DNA of 38,982 bases from Chloroflexia bacterium SDU3-3 (lineage in GTDB: Bacteria; Chloroflexota; Chloroflexia; Chloroflexales; Roseiflexaceae): NCBI GenBank assembly GCA_009268125.1, contig WBOU01000027.1:1-38982 (forward strand), given 5' to 3'. Made by a program: the position numbers and the translations under genes. The notes below the pieces were generated by a model that was not told the origin of the DNA, did no database searches, and saw nothing but the letters and a program-made list of their open reading frames with translations. This document shows, piece by piece, positions 1-8,013 of the stretch; the stretch's first letter is position 1, and each line of letters starts with the position of its first letter.

Positions 1-6
1 AGCCAG

Positions 7-121
7 TGGCGTGCGTTGAGCGCGGTGGCCCCACCCCGTCCCATCTCGAACCGGGTCGTGAAACACCGCAGCGCTGAAGGTACTGGCTCCCCTGGAGCTG
101 GGAGACAAGGTCCGCGCGCCC
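7..121 (+). rRNA. rrf: 5S ribosomal RNA
   Basis: The sequence carries the conserved 5S core, with the CCCATCTCGAAC block at about 40-51 followed by GTGAAACACCGCAGCGC. The two ends pair to form helix I: bases 8-15 (GGCGTGCG) are complementary to 113-120 (CGCGCGCC), with one G-U pair. The implied length of about 115 nt is normal for 5S. A strong hairpin terminator follows directly. The 16S and 23S genes would lie to the left, outside the window. The exact ends are uncertain by a few bases. Confidence 0.93.
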
Positions 122-134
122 ACCAAAACAACAG

Positions 135-166
135 AACCGCCGCCGAGCACTGCTCGGCGGCGGTTT
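135..166 (+). terminator. Intrinsic terminator of the rRNA operon
   Basis: A near-perfect GC-rich hairpin has arms 135-149 and 151-165, with the practical loop around 148-152, and is followed by a short T tract (TTTT, 163-166). It lies 14 bases after the 5S end and probably closes the rRNA operon. On the minus strand the hairpin could also stop transcripts leaving the DUF1801 gene, because A-rich sequence lies on its other side. Confidence 0.85.
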
Positions 167-197
167 TGCGTGCCGCGTGTATTTTACCTTGGTGCTT

Positions 198-644
198 CTA
201 GCCCATCGCCTGCCGCACCAGCGCAGCGATCCGCTCTTCCTCGGCGGGGCCTAGCTCTTTCAGCGCAAAGGCGGTGGGCCACATAGCGCCATCGTCGAGC
301 CGGGCCGCATCGTTGAAGCCAAGTGTAGCATAGCGCGCGCCGAACTTCTCGGCGCACTGGAAGAAGCAAACGATCTTGCCATCCCTGGCGTAGGCGGGCA
401 TGCCATACCATGTCTTGGGCGCGAGCGCCGGGGCGTTGGCCGCGATGATCTGGTGCAGCCGTGTGGCCATGTTGCGCTCCGGCTCCTGCATCTCGGCGAT
501 CTTGGCCAGCACGTCGCGCTCGCCTGCCTCGCGGTCTTTGCTGGCCCGCTCCTCGGCCTTCATCTCTTTGGCCCGCTCCCGCATCGCGGCCCGCTCCTCG
601 GCGGTGAACCCCTGCCCCTGCTTGGTGGTCTTCTTCTCGCTCAT
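198..644 (-). CDS. DUF1801-type (YdhG-like) protein
   Basis: This 148-aa soluble protein has a charged, probably coiled N-terminal third (about residues 1-50, rich in E, K, R and A). The C-terminal domain carries the pattern seen in DUF1801/YdhG-like proteins, including [15 protein letters not shown] and a later ATLGFND segment. Members of this family are small alpha/beta proteins, some called iron chaperones by homology to YdhG/Fra; no catalytic role is established. The gene starts 28 bases after the ArsR-SRPBCC stop on the same strand, so the two are probably co-transcribed. An AAGGAG sequence lies just upstream of its ATG. The family call is from recognised motifs and the exact function is unknown. 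Confidence 0.8.
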   Translation of the reverse strand: MSEKKTTKQGQGFTAEERAAMRERAKEMKAEERASKDREAGERDVLAKIAEMQEPERNMATRLHQIIAANAPALAPKTWYGMPAYARDGKIVCFFQCAEKFGARYATLGFNDAARLDDGAMWPTAFALKELGPAEEERIAALVRQAMG

Positions 645-672
645 TGTATAACTCCTTTTTGATATATCGGGA

Positions 673-1452
673 CTAGTAGCCCTGTGGTAGCGATTCGCCG
701 GTTTCCAGCACCGTCTTCAGGTTGCTGAGGATCCATGTCCAGCCGCCGCTCTGCAGGCCCTGGTAGGTGGGGGTCTCGCCCTGGAATTCCTCGTGGAGGA
801 CGGTGACTTTGGTGATGCCGCCTGGCATGGGCGTTAGCTCCCATGTGACTTGGGTGGGCGCATCTTCGTTCATGGGTGGCCAGAGCGAGTGGTAGGTGTG
901 CACAAGGCGGCTTGGCGGCTCGCAGGTGACGACTGTACCTTCGACGATGGGCGAACCGTTGGGCATATGGTAGGTGAAGGGCGATCCAATGGTGAGATCT
1001 GTCTGCAGTGCGCTGCCATAGTAGTAGCGGGTGGTGAAATCCGAGGTGGTGATCGCCTCCCACACGCGCTCCTGAGGTGCCCTGATGATGATCTGATACA
1101 CCAGCCGAGGCTTTGATTCCGCTGTCATACTGTTCTCTCCTTCTCCTTCAAGCACAGCTTTGAGATCGGCTAGGGCGCTGATATGCCCTGCCGAGTATTT
1201 ATTGATCCAGCGCTCCCAGATGAGCTGGATGGGGATAGGGTTCAGATAATGAAGCTTCTCGCGCCCGACCTTTCGCGTGGTGATAAGCTGGGCCTCTTCA
1301 AGTATACCTAGGTGCTTCATAACACCAAAGCGCGTCATCGGTAGGGCGGACTCTAGATCGGTGAGCGAGCGGCCATCACGCTCAAACAGCAGGTCGAGCA
1401 GCTGCCGACGGGTCGGATCGGCGAGGGCGCGGAATACAGATGCATCATCCAT
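673..1452 (-). CDS. ArsR-family HTH regulator fused to SRPBCC (AHSA1-like) domain
   Basis: This is a 259-aa two-domain protein. Residues about 1-85 are a winged helix of the ArsR type ([14 protein letters not shown], then a recognition region around [13 protein letters not shown]). Residues about 100-245 are an SRPBCC/AHSA1-like domain ([30 protein letters not shown], later [10 protein letters not shown] and [12 protein letters not shown]). In many bacteria these are two adjacent genes; here they are one protein, so ligand binding in the SRPBCC pocket may act directly on DNA binding (inference). The ATG at 1452 was chosen over an upstream TTG at 1488, because the upstream stretch consists of the promoter and operator themselves. 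DUF1801 follows 28 bases downstream, probably in the same operon. Confidence 0.87.
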   Translation of the reverse strand: MDDASVFRALADPTRRQLLDLLFERDGRSLTDLESALPMTRFGVMKHLGILEEAQLITTRKVGREKLHYLNPIPIQLIWERWINKYSAGHISALADLKAVLEGEGENSMTAESKPRLVYQIIIRAPQERVWEAITTSDFTTRYYYGSALQTDLTIGSPFTYHMPNGSPIVEGTVVTCEPPSRLVHTYHSLWPPMNEDAPTQVTWELTPMPGGITKVTVLHEEFQGETPTYQGLQSGGWTWILSNLKTVLETGESLPQGY

Positions 1453-1458
1453 AGCAGT

Positions 1459-1488
1459 ATTATATGTGACCAAATGGTCACATGTCAA
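1459..1488 (-). promoter_or_regulatory. Consensus sigma70-type promoter with operator in the spacer
   Basis: Read on the minus strand, a perfect -35 (TTGACA, 1483-1488) and a perfect -10 (TATAAT, 1459-1464) are separated by 18 bases. The spacer is mostly filled by a perfect inverted repeat with 9-bp arms, 1464-1472 and 1475-1483 (ATGTGACCA / TGGTCACAT), separated by AA. A start site 7 bases after the -10 falls on or beside the A of the ATG at 1452, so the mRNA would be leaderless. Autorepression by the encoded ArsR protein is the simplest reading. Confidence 0.82.
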
Positions 1489-1646
1489 GGGGTTTTGTAC
1501 GGATGTTCGAGTGATAGGTAGAGCGTTTTATCAGCATGGCCCACTTTGCTCTATGATGCGGTGGGAAGAACCTCCATCGCTCAGCCGATCTTGTAATCGC
1601 ACGGATGAGCTAGAATCTGGCCATAGCAGACATAAGGGGAGAAGCT

Positions 1647-2414
1647 ATGATCCCACCAGCGATGGATCGTTTCGGCCTGTTCAATACCGCATCGCACCGT
1701 CTTTTTTCTACCGCTATCGATCAGTCATTCCAGGTCGGTGTTTGGCTGCCTTTTAGCTACTGGGAGGGCGACCGGCATTACCCAGTTTTATATGTGCCCG
1801 ATGGCGAGTTCGGATTTGGCCTTGCGGCTGGGCTAATCCCAACCCTAATTGGTACTGGCGATATCCCAGAGATCATCGTGGTTGGTATCGCCTATGATGG
1901 TATTGCCACCTGGGGCGAGCAGGCCCAACTGCGAGAGCGCGATCTGGTGCCGCCAGGGGCGCACGACCGCCCCGAGACATCGCGCTGCGAGCAGTTTAGC
2001 TTATTCCTACGAGAGGAGCTGCTGCCCTTTATCGAGCGGATCTATCGTGCCGACTCTCGCGATCGTGCGTTGTTTGGGTTTTCGGCGGCGGGGCTTTTTG
2101 CGCTGCATAGCTTGCTTTCCCAGCCAGCCATGTTCCGACGATATGTTGCGGCTAGCTGCACCTGGCCTGGGGCCGATAGCTATCTGCTGCAGCGTGCGCA
2201 GGAATATGTGCTAGAGCGTGAAGGTATGCGGCTCTCGATGAGTATTGGCAGCGCTGAAGATGAATTGCTGCCAGGCTTCCTAGCCCTTAGCAAGACCTTC
2301 AGCCGCATGCAGGGGCTAGGGTTTGATCGGCATGTTTTCGAGGGGGAGCGGCATGGCGCGGGTGTGCTGGCCAGCGCTTTTGTTGCTGGGCTGAGGGATG
2401 TATTTCGCGCCTAG
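1647..2414 (+). CDS. Alpha/beta-hydrolase, putative esterase (Fes/IroE-like)
   Basis: This 255-aa protein has the layout of the putative-esterase (COG2819/enterochelin-esterase-like) branch of alpha/beta hydrolases. A strand ends in YPVLYVPDGE (about 45-54), which marks the oxyanion side. The nucleophile elbow is FGFSAAG, with Ser146. A probable acid lies in the GSAEDE segment (201-206), and the catalytic His is in ERHGAG (His236). No signal peptide is visible, so it is probably cytoplasmic. The substrate cannot be inferred. A purine-rich site (AGGGGAGAAG) sits just before the ATG. The gene is monocistronic, reads away from the ArsR regulator, and ends at a shared terminator. Confidence 0.78.
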   Translation: MIPPAMDRFGLFNTASHRLFSTAIDQSFQVGVWLPFSYWEGDRHYPVLYVPDGEFGFGLAAGLIPTLIGTGDIPEIIVVGIAYDGIATWGEQAQLRERDLVPPGAHDRPETSRCEQFSLFLREELLPFIERIYRADSRDRALFGFSAAGLFALHSLLSQPAMFRRYVAASCTWPGADSYLLQRAQEYVLEREGMRLSMSIGSAEDELLPGFLALSKTFSRMQGLGFDRHVFEGERHGAGVLASAFVAGLRDVFRA

Positions 2415-2445
2415 CATGTGATGCGCAGGGTTTGTGCGGCACGCG

Positions 2446-2478
2446 AAAAGGCGGAGGTCGAAAGACCCCCGCCTTCTG
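2446..2478. terminator. Bidirectional terminator between esterase and RRM genes
   Basis: A hairpin with arms around 2450-2458 and 2464-2473 (AAGGCGGAGGTC / GACCCCCGCCTT, one mismatch or bulge) has a GAAA-type loop. It has an A run on the left, which becomes a U run on the minus strand, and TTCTGTTT on the right. It lies between two convergent genes and can serve both. Confidence 0.75.
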
Positions 2479-2516
2479 TTTACGAGTGTGGCTGGGCTAT
2501 ACGCCCGGCGCTGGAA

Positions 2517-2831
2517 CTACCAGCGGCCGCCGCCACGGCTGCCGCCGCCGCGGTTGCCACCGCCACGGTTGCCGCCGCCGAAGCCGCCCTTGTCCTCAGC
2601 CTCGTTCACGCGCAGGGGCCGGCCATCGACCTCCTGGCCATTCGACTGGCTGATGACGGTGTTGATGTCGTTGGCCTCGATCTCGACGAAGCCGAAGCCG
2701 CGCGAGCGGCCCGTCTCGCGGTCGGTGATGACGCGAGCGCTCTTCACCTCGCCGTAGGCGCTGAAGACTTCCTCGAGGTCGGCGTCGCCGATGTTCCACG
2801 AGAGGTTACCAACAAAAAGTTTCGCCTGCAT
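2517..2831 (-). CDS. Small RRM RNA-binding protein with Gly/Arg tail
   Basis: This 104-aa protein is one RNA-recognition motif plus a short RGG-like tail. RNP2 is KLFVGNLS (4-11) and RNP1 is RGFGFVEI (44-51), both with the expected aromatic residues. The tail from about 82 repeats GGGNRGG/GGGSRGG, the form seen in bacterial and cyanobacterial cold-inducible Rbp proteins. It probably binds single-stranded RNA and acts as an RNA chaperone. The gene has a leader of roughly 240 nt without another gene, which suggests post-transcriptional or temperature control, as known for cold-shock mRNAs (inference). An AGGAG-type site precedes the ATG. Confidence 0.93.
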   Translation of the reverse strand: MQAKLFVGNLSWNIGDADLEEVFSAYGEVKSARVITDRETGRSRGFGFVEIEANDINTVISQSNGQEVDGRPLRVNEAEDKGGFGGGNRGGGNRGGGSRGGGRW

Positions 2832-3277
2832 GATGCAACTCCTCTGCCGCCATACGCGAGCGGCAGTCTCTGGGCCATATGCGCTATGCTATGCCCAATT
2901 CCTAATAGCAACCGACAAACTGCGCTGCTTGGAGAACGGCTCGAAACCTGAGCTATTCTTGCTCTCGCGCTAGCAACGAATCTTCTTCAGAGCACGTGAA
3001 GTTTTGGAGAGCGCATGGAGGCAATGAGGAAGCACAAATGCAGATCTCGCAAAGTCATTCGTTGGTCAACGGGCATATTATAACACACGAGATCCGTTTT
3101 TGGGGATCTTTCACAAAGAATCTTGTGTGTTGGTCAAATCTCTCATAAAAGTAGGGCAGATGGGCGATCGAATGTTATGAGCGGGTATGCTACTGCAGCG
3201 CAATGTGATTCGTTTTAATCAGGTAAGCTGGCTGGCTTCCTGCGAAGCCAGGCCAGCTACCACCCGATTGGCTAGCG
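2832..3277 (-). promoter_or_regulatory. Gene-free region: long RRM leader and -10 element
   Basis: No credible gene lies here. On the minus strand a TATAAT at 3077-3082 is the best -10 for the RRM gene; no good -35 accompanies it. Start there gives a leader of about 235 nt. The octamer TTGGTCAA occurs twice (about 3062-3069 and 3129-3136), 67 bases apart, and might be a regulator site. A CACAA/TTGTG inverted repeat lies near 3112-3127. Base composition is clearly more AT-rich than the flanking genes. The rest, up to 3277, shows no recognised signal. Confidence 0.45.
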
Positions 3278-3508
3278 TTAGCGCAGCGCGTCCATCACGC
3301 TGATCCAGGTGCTGCACACGAACACTACGGCCAGCGGCACGATCGCCACGCTGAGCGCGCGGCCAAGGCGCTGGGCGAGCTCGCCCTGCACAATGCCTAC
3401 AATCTCTTTTTGGATGAGAAAGACCAGCAGCGCCAGCACGATCAGCAGCGTCAGCGCCGCCATGCTCACGGTGGGCGCGCCCGCCCCGGCCACGATCATG
3501 GTTGTCAT
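3278..3508 (-). CDS. Small two-helix membrane protein
   Basis: This 76-aa hydrophobic protein has two predicted membrane helices, about residues 15-33 (MAALTLLIVLALLVFLI) and about 50-68 (ALSVAIVPLAVVFVCS). They are joined by a short amphipathic loop, KEIVGIVQGELAQRLG. No family is recognised. It starts 3 bases after the CPBP protease stop and is the last gene of the glycan block, so it is probably translated from the same mRNA. A partner or accessory subunit role for the neighbouring membrane proteins is possible but not shown. Confidence 0.65.
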   Translation of the reverse strand: MTTMIVAGAGAPTVSMAALTLLIVLALLVFLIQKEIVGIVQGELAQRLGRALSVAIVPLAVVFVCSTWISVMDALR

Positions 3509-3511
3509 AAG

Positions 3512-4438
3512 CTATGCTCCTTGCTCCCGCTCGATCAGAGCCTCGGGAGCCTGTGATGTGGTTGCTTGCCGACGAAAGATTGCCACGCCCGCCGCCACCG
3601 CGCCAAGCGCCCCTAGCCCAGCCAGCCAGAGCAGCCATGTCCAGGCGGCTGAGGATGGCGCACGGCTGAGCGCGGGCAGGGCCAGCAGGGCCAGCACGTT
3701 GGCGATACCGTGCGCCAGCACCACGCCCAGGATGGAGCCGGTGCGCTGGGCCGCCAGCCCGAACAGCAGGCCGACGACCAGCATCAGCACGGCCATGGCG
3801 GGCGAGCGGTGGCCCAGGTGCATGGCCGCAAACAGCACGGCTACGAAGGGCACCGCCCAGCGGTCGAGCAGCGGGGCGGCGCTGGACTGGATGACCCCGC
3901 GAAACATCAGCTCCTCCACTGCGCCGGTGGAGAGCGCCAGCAGCAGGGCGGCCAGCGCCAGCTGCTGCCAGGTGGCCTGCTGGCCCAGCAGCGGCTGGGG
4001 GCGCAGCAGCCAGTAGCTGGCCAGGCCCAGCGCTGGCCCGCTGGCCGCGATGCCCAGCTGCTCCAGCGGCCTGCCGGATGTGAGGCCCAGGCGCGCTGCC
4101 GTGAGGCCGCTGGCCCGGCAGACCAAGATGGTGGCGATTAGGGTGGGGATGGCTACGGCGGGGTAGGCCGCCAGCACCGGCCAGCGACCCAGCGGCATGC
4201 CAAGGGCCACTAGCCGCACCAGCGGGGCCAGCAGCAGCCCCAACGCCATAGTGCGCTCCTCGGGCTGGGCGGCCAGCGCGGCGTGGATCACCAGTGCTGC
4301 CACCAGGGTCAGGCAGATCAGCAGCCCGGCCATCGGGCTGACGTAGGCGATCAGCAGCTCGGCGGCGGTGATAAGTCCGAGGTAGATCCAAAATGCGGCA
4401 GGTTTGGCCCGCCCGATCACATGAGCGATGGCGGTCAT
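3512..4438 (-). CDS. CPBP-family intramembrane metalloprotease
   Basis: This 308-aa polytopic protein has the signature residues of the CPBP (Abi/CAAX protease-like) family. Motif 1 is EE-x3-R (Glu175, Glu176, Arg180 in VEELMFRG). Motif 2 is a His after an F-x3 stretch (FAAMH, His207). Motif 3 is H-x3-N (His243, Asn247 in LAHGIAN). The family cleaves or processes membrane proteins or prenylated peptides, and some members act in bacteriocin immunity. Its ATG overlaps the DUF1616 stop by 4 bases (4435-4438), which implies translational coupling. Being inside a glycan operon suggests processing or sorting of a surface protein (inference). Confidence 0.88.
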   Translation of the reverse strand: MTAIAHVIGRAKPAAFWIYLGLITAAELLIAYVSPMAGLLICLTLVAALVIHAALAAQPEERTMALGLLLAPLVRLVALGMPLGRWPVLAAYPAVAIPTLIATILVCRASGLTAARLGLTSGRPLEQLGIAASGPALGLASYWLLRPQPLLGQQATWQQLALAALLLALSTGAVEELMFRGVIQSSAAPLLDRWAVPFVAVLFAAMHLGHRSPAMAVLMLVVGLLFGLAAQRTGSILGVVLAHGIANVLALLALPALSRAPSSAAWTWLLWLAGLGALGAVAAGVAIFRRQATTSQAPEALIEREQGA

Positions 4439-5280
4439 GAGTCACCTCGCACATTGAGGATAAGCTGGAGCCTGCGGTACGGCTCATCCTGGCCATCGGC
4501 CAGCAGCACGATCTCGACCACCTGATCATCGCCTGCCTGGGGCAGTGCGAACTGCATCTGCTGCTCGGCCACGGCACCAGGCGCGAGCGTGATCGGCTGG
4601 GTGCGCAGCAGCTCGGCCCCGGCGGAGCGCACTGCTACGCGGTAGCTGGCCTGCTGCGGCTCGTGGCTGGCGATGCCCAGGGTGAGCGCGACCGGCTCGC
4701 CGACCACGGCCTCGCGGGGGTAGCTTTCGGCCATGCTCTGGCTGCCCAGGGCGTAGAACTCGGTGGGTGCGGCAGGCGGCGCGGCGGTCAGCCAGATCAG
4801 CAGGGCCGAGGCGAGGGCGACCGCCGCTGTGCTAGCGGCCAGCGCCAGCGGCCAGCGCCGTGGTGCGGGCGCTGTGGCCACCTGCACGGGCCAGCGCGCG
4901 CGGCGCACCAGCGCGGCCAGGGCCAGCAGCCCCACAGTCGCTGCCAGGGCCAGCGTGATCGGCAGCGGGCGGATGCCCCAGGGCAGCGCGTTCAGCAGCA
5001 GAGCCAGCAACGGCACCAGCGCGATGCTCAGGCCCACGCTCAGTGCGGCGCGGGCCACGCCATCCAGGCTGCCGCGTGCGAACAGCAGGGCCTGGAGCGC
5101 ATAGCCGGGGGCGAACAGCACCAGCGCCACGCCCAGCGGCAGCCGCAGCAAGGGCGGGATGGGCAGCAGCACCAGCGCCGGGGCCAGCAGGGCCAGGGCC
5201 AGCAGGCCCAGCAGGTCGGCCACATCCGCGAGGTTTGCTCGGCGGCCTGCGGCGTTGGGAAGGGCAACAGTAGAACTCAT
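4435..5280 (-). CDS. DUF1616-type membrane protein
   Basis: This 281-aa protein has four or so membrane helices in residues about 20-165, with the typical DUF1616 arrangement LGVALVLFAPGYALQALLF followed by SIALVPLLALLLNALPWG. A large extracytoplasmic domain (about 175-281) is predicted to be beta-rich and Ig-like (LTLGIASHEPQQASYRVAV). Families with this fold often accompany polysaccharide or S-layer genes in Archaea and Chloroflexota; the function is unknown. It overlaps its upstream gene and its downstream gene by 4 bases each (5277-5280 and 4435-4438). Confidence 0.75.
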   Translation of the reverse strand: MSSTVALPNAAGRRANLADVADLLGLLALALLAPALVLLPIPPLLRLPLGVALVLFAPGYALQALLFARGSLDGVARAALSVGLSIALVPLLALLLNALPWGIRPLPITLALAATVGLLALAALVRRARWPVQVATAPAPRRWPLALAASTAAVALASALLIWLTAAPPAAPTEFYALGSQSMAESYPREAVVGEPVALTLGIASHEPQQASYRVAVRSAGAELLRTQPITLAPGAVAEQQMQFALPQAGDDQVVEIVLLADGQDEPYRRLQLILNVRGDS

Positions 5281-6431
5281 AGCACCACCGGGGCGGCGGC
5301 ATCGTTTGGCGCGAGCGCCGCCTGATAGATACGAAAGGTCGCCTGGGCAGTTTTCTCCCAGCTAAACAGTTTTGCCCGCTCTAGCCCGCGGCTGCGCAGC
5401 ATCCTGCGCAGGCCGCTGTCGCGGTAGGCCCGCACCATCGCGTCGGCGAGCCAGGCCAGATCGTAGGGGTCGCCCACCAGTGCGGCGTCGCCCACCACCT
5501 CGGGCAGCGAGGATGCGCTGGATGTGATCACGGGTGTGCCGCAGGCCATGGCCTCCAGCGGCGGCAGACCGAAGCCCTCGTAGAGCGACGGGAACACGAA
5601 GGCCTCGGCGGCGCTGTAGAGTGTGGGCAGGTCGGCATCGTCGAAGTAGCCGGTGAAGCGCACGTGTGGCTCCAGATCCAGCTCGGTCATGGCCGCGTCG
5701 ATCTCGCCCGATTGCCACTGGCGCTTGCCAGCGATCACCAGCTGCAGCTCGGGGGCCTGCTCGCGCGCGGCGGCGAAGGCGCGCAGCATGCGCCCGATGT
5801 TCTTGCGGGCGTTGAGTCCGCCGACATACAGCAGGTAGGGCGCGGCCACGCCGTAGCGGGCCAGCGTCGCTTCGCGCTCGCGGGTGGGCGGCACGGGCGC
5901 GAAGCGCTGGCCGATCGCGCAGTGGATGGCGTGGACATGATCCGGCTTGAGGTGGAGAAACCGCACCAGGTCGGCCTGCGAATGATGGCTATCGGTCAGC
6001 ACCGCGTCGGCGGCGCGGGCGGCGTGGGGCAGCATCCAGCGGTAGCGCCAGTTGTCGAGCCGGTTGTGGGTCTGCGGGTAGACATAGGCGAAGGCGTCGT
6101 GGATGGTGACGATCCGGCGCGCGCCGAGGGCTGGGCCCAGGAACGGCGCGATGCCGTTGGGGTCGTGGATGAGATCCAGCCGGTAGCGCCGCGCCGCCGC
6201 GCTCAGCAGCGCGTTGCCCGCCGTCATCAGGGCGGGCAGCAGGCGGCACCCCGGCAGCGCGTGGCGCTCGAACGCCCCCCACAGGCCGTGCGGGTCGCTG
6301 CGCTCGGTGGTGAGCAGCACCAGCTCGGGGGCGTCGGGCAGCGCCGCCAGGCTGCGCAGCAGCTCCACGGCGTAGCGCCCGATGCCGGTGGGCGCGCGGT
6401 CGAGGCCGTAGGTTAGGAATCCAACTCGCAT
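5277..6431 (-). CDS. GT4-family glycosyltransferase (GT-B fold)
   Basis: This 384-aa enzyme has two Rossmann domains. The N-terminal acceptor domain carries the glycine-rich loop GIGRYA (about 16-21). The C-terminal donor domain has [13 protein letters not shown] and an E-x7-E signature ([10 protein letters not shown], Glu285 to Glu293), then ACGTPV. This is characteristic of retaining GT4 enzymes such as mannosyl- or glucosyltransferases that use NDP-sugars. ATG 6431 was preferred over GTG 6434, which would add one residue. It acts at the cytoplasmic face, probably building a lipid-linked glycan. Confidence 0.92.
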   Translation of the reverse strand: MRVGFLTYGLDRAPTGIGRYAVELLRSLAALPDAPELVLLTTERSDPHGLWGAFERHALPGCRLLPALMTAGNALLSAAARRYRLDLIHDPNGIAPFLGPALGARRIVTIHDAFAYVYPQTHNRLDNWRYRWMLPHAARAADAVLTDSHHSQADLVRFLHLKPDHVHAIHCAIGQRFAPVPPTREREATLARYGVAAPYLLYVGGLNARKNIGRMLRAFAAAREQAPELQLVIAGKRQWQSGEIDAAMTELDLEPHVRFTGYFDDADLPTLYSAAEAFVFPSLYEGFGLPPLEAMACGTPVITSSASSLPEVVGDAALVGDPYDLAWLADAMVRAYRDSGLRRMLRSRGLERAKLFSWEKTAQATFRIYQAALAPNDAAAPVVL

Positions 6432-6444
6432 CACAGCCTCTCGA

Positions 6445-8013
6445 TCAGCGCTGGTAGGGCGTCAGCGGTCGCAGGTGGTACAGCTCGGCCTCGCCATTGT
6501 CGTAGATCCGCAGCGCGTCGGCGGGCACCGGCAGGGCCTGGCCCAGGCGCGCGCCCCACAGCCGCACGGGCTGCGAGACAAAAAATGTGCGCGTTATAGG
6601 CTCTGGCTCGCCGGTGTCGGCGCGGTTGCCCTGGGTGCTCTCCGAAAACTCCTGCCGCCACAGTGGAGCGAGCCGCACGGCATCGAAGTCCATCCAGATC
6701 GGCTGGCCTCTGAGATGCTGGTCGCTCCACGCTAGGCCCTGCTGCTCGGAAGGTAGGTAGAAGATCCAGTAATTGCTGAGCGCAGGCTCGTTGGTCGATT
6801 TCAGCAGGGCGTTTATGCTAAAAAAGACTAGCAGCACTGGCATAGCGAAGGCTGCGACGCGGCGCACCACGCCGATCTGCTCATAGAGCCACTGGAAGGC
6901 CAGCAGGGTCATGGCTACGGTGAAGAGCATGTAGGCTGGCATGATCCGTAGCTGGAGGTTCGCGCCGATAGAGCCGGTGAGGTCGGCCACCAGCGCGCAG
7001 AAAAACAGCAGTGAGAAGCTTAGGTAAAAGAGTGTGATTACTACGATTGTAGGGCGATAGATGGCGTTTCGTACTACCACAAATAGGCCGATCAATGAGG
7101 TGATGATTAGCAGATAGTTGATCGAGGTGAGCCCCAAATAGGCCCAGCGGCTTACCCAGCCGAAGCTGACGATGGCATAGGGGTTGTGCCTGGTGCTCTC
7201 GCCAAAGATCAAGGAGGCAATCTTTTCTTGGAGCGACTTCATTGTCTGAAGTGAGTCCTGGGCGGGCGGATAAATGTAGAATAGCACGAGCACGAGCAGC
7301 ACACTGAGGCTCGCTATAACATAGATGTAGCGTTGCAGCTGCCGCGCGATCTGCCGCCCTTGTTCCTGCCGGATGATCCAGCGTGCTGCTACCAGGCCGA
7401 TGACCAAGCTGGTCAATATTGCGATCACAAATGAAGAGGCAAAGAAGAAGTTGGTGGTCATCAGCGCCAGCGCGCTCAGGTAGAATAGCACGACGTAGAG
7501 CGCAGATTGCCAGACATCCTTTGCCCGTAGGCTTGATAGAAAGAAGATGAGTGCAAGCGCCACCAGCGGCCATGTCATTTTCTCGTGGCTACCGCGCAGC
7601 GAGACGTACAGAAAATCGGGATGCGAGTAGAGCAGAATGGTGCCGAGCGCTGCAAATGGGGCACTTCCAGTACATTCGCGGAAGAACAGGAAGAGCACGC
7701 TAGACCACAGCGACATGCCCAGCACTGGTAAGATGCGGTACTGAAGATCAGCCACCGAGATACCGCTTGCTGCTGACAGAAAGGTTGTGACGCTCTGGTA
7801 TGCGTAGCCGGTGCCGTAGATGAAGCGCTGCGGGATGAGCGTGCCTTCATCGCCCATGGCCTGCGCCGCCTGGGTCAGCACCGCCGAGTCGGTGTCGATC
7901 CACAGGCCGTGGTAGCGCAGCACAAAGTAGCTGGCCATCAGCATACAGTAGGCCATGCTCAGCCCAAGCCATAGCCAGGGCGAGGCCTCATTGGGGGGGT
8001 TAGCTGCGCGCAT
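6445..8013 (-). CDS. Polytopic membrane protein, GT-C-like
   Basis: This 522-aa protein has about 11-12 membrane helices and a C-terminal extracytoplasmic tail (about 430-522). The first extracytoplasmic loop has WIDTDS (Asp40, Asp42), the acidic pair at the position used by GT-C enzymes, followed by QRFIYGTGYAYQ. It probably uses a polyprenyl-phosphate sugar outside the membrane, or acts as a polymerase-like step. The exact family is not recognised. The gene is noticeably less GC-rich than most neighbours in its middle part. It overlaps the stop of the next GT-C-like gene by 14 bases (8000-8013). Confidence 0.72.
   Translation of the reverse strand: MRAANPPNEASPWLWLGLSMAYCMLMASYFVLRYHGLWIDTDSAVLTQAAQAMGDEGTLIPQRFIYGTGYAYQSVTTFLSAASGISVADLQYRILPVLGMSLWSSVLFLFFRECTGSAPFAALGTILLYSHPDFLYVSLRGSHEKMTWPLVALALIFFLSSLRAKDVWQSALYVVLFYLSALALMTTNFFFASSFVIAILTSLVIGLVAARWIIRQEQGRQIARQLQRYIYVIASLSVLLVLVLFYIYPPAQDSLQTMKSLQEKIASLIFGESTRHNPYAIVSFGWVSRWAYLGLTSINYLLIITSLIGLFVVVRNAIYRPTIVVITLFYLSFSLLFFCALVADLTGSIGANLQLRIMPAYMLFTVAMTLLAFQWLYEQIGVVRRVAAFAMPVLLVFFSINALLKSTNEPALSNYWIFYLPSEQQGLAWSDQHLRGQPIWMDFDAVRLAPLWRQEFSESTQGNRADTGEPEPITRTFFVSQPVRLWGARLGQALPVPADALRIYDNGEAELYHLRPLTPYQR

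Noticed and set aside
3108-3128. Rex-like site near the RRM promoter
   Set aside because: The inverted repeat is CACAA...TTGTG, the reverse orientation of a Rex operator, with the wrong spacing.
3219-4577. 452-codon minus-strand frame overlapping the CPBP gene
   Set aside because: Glycine/arginine-rich shadow in another frame of the CPBP and DUF1616 genes, with no domain.
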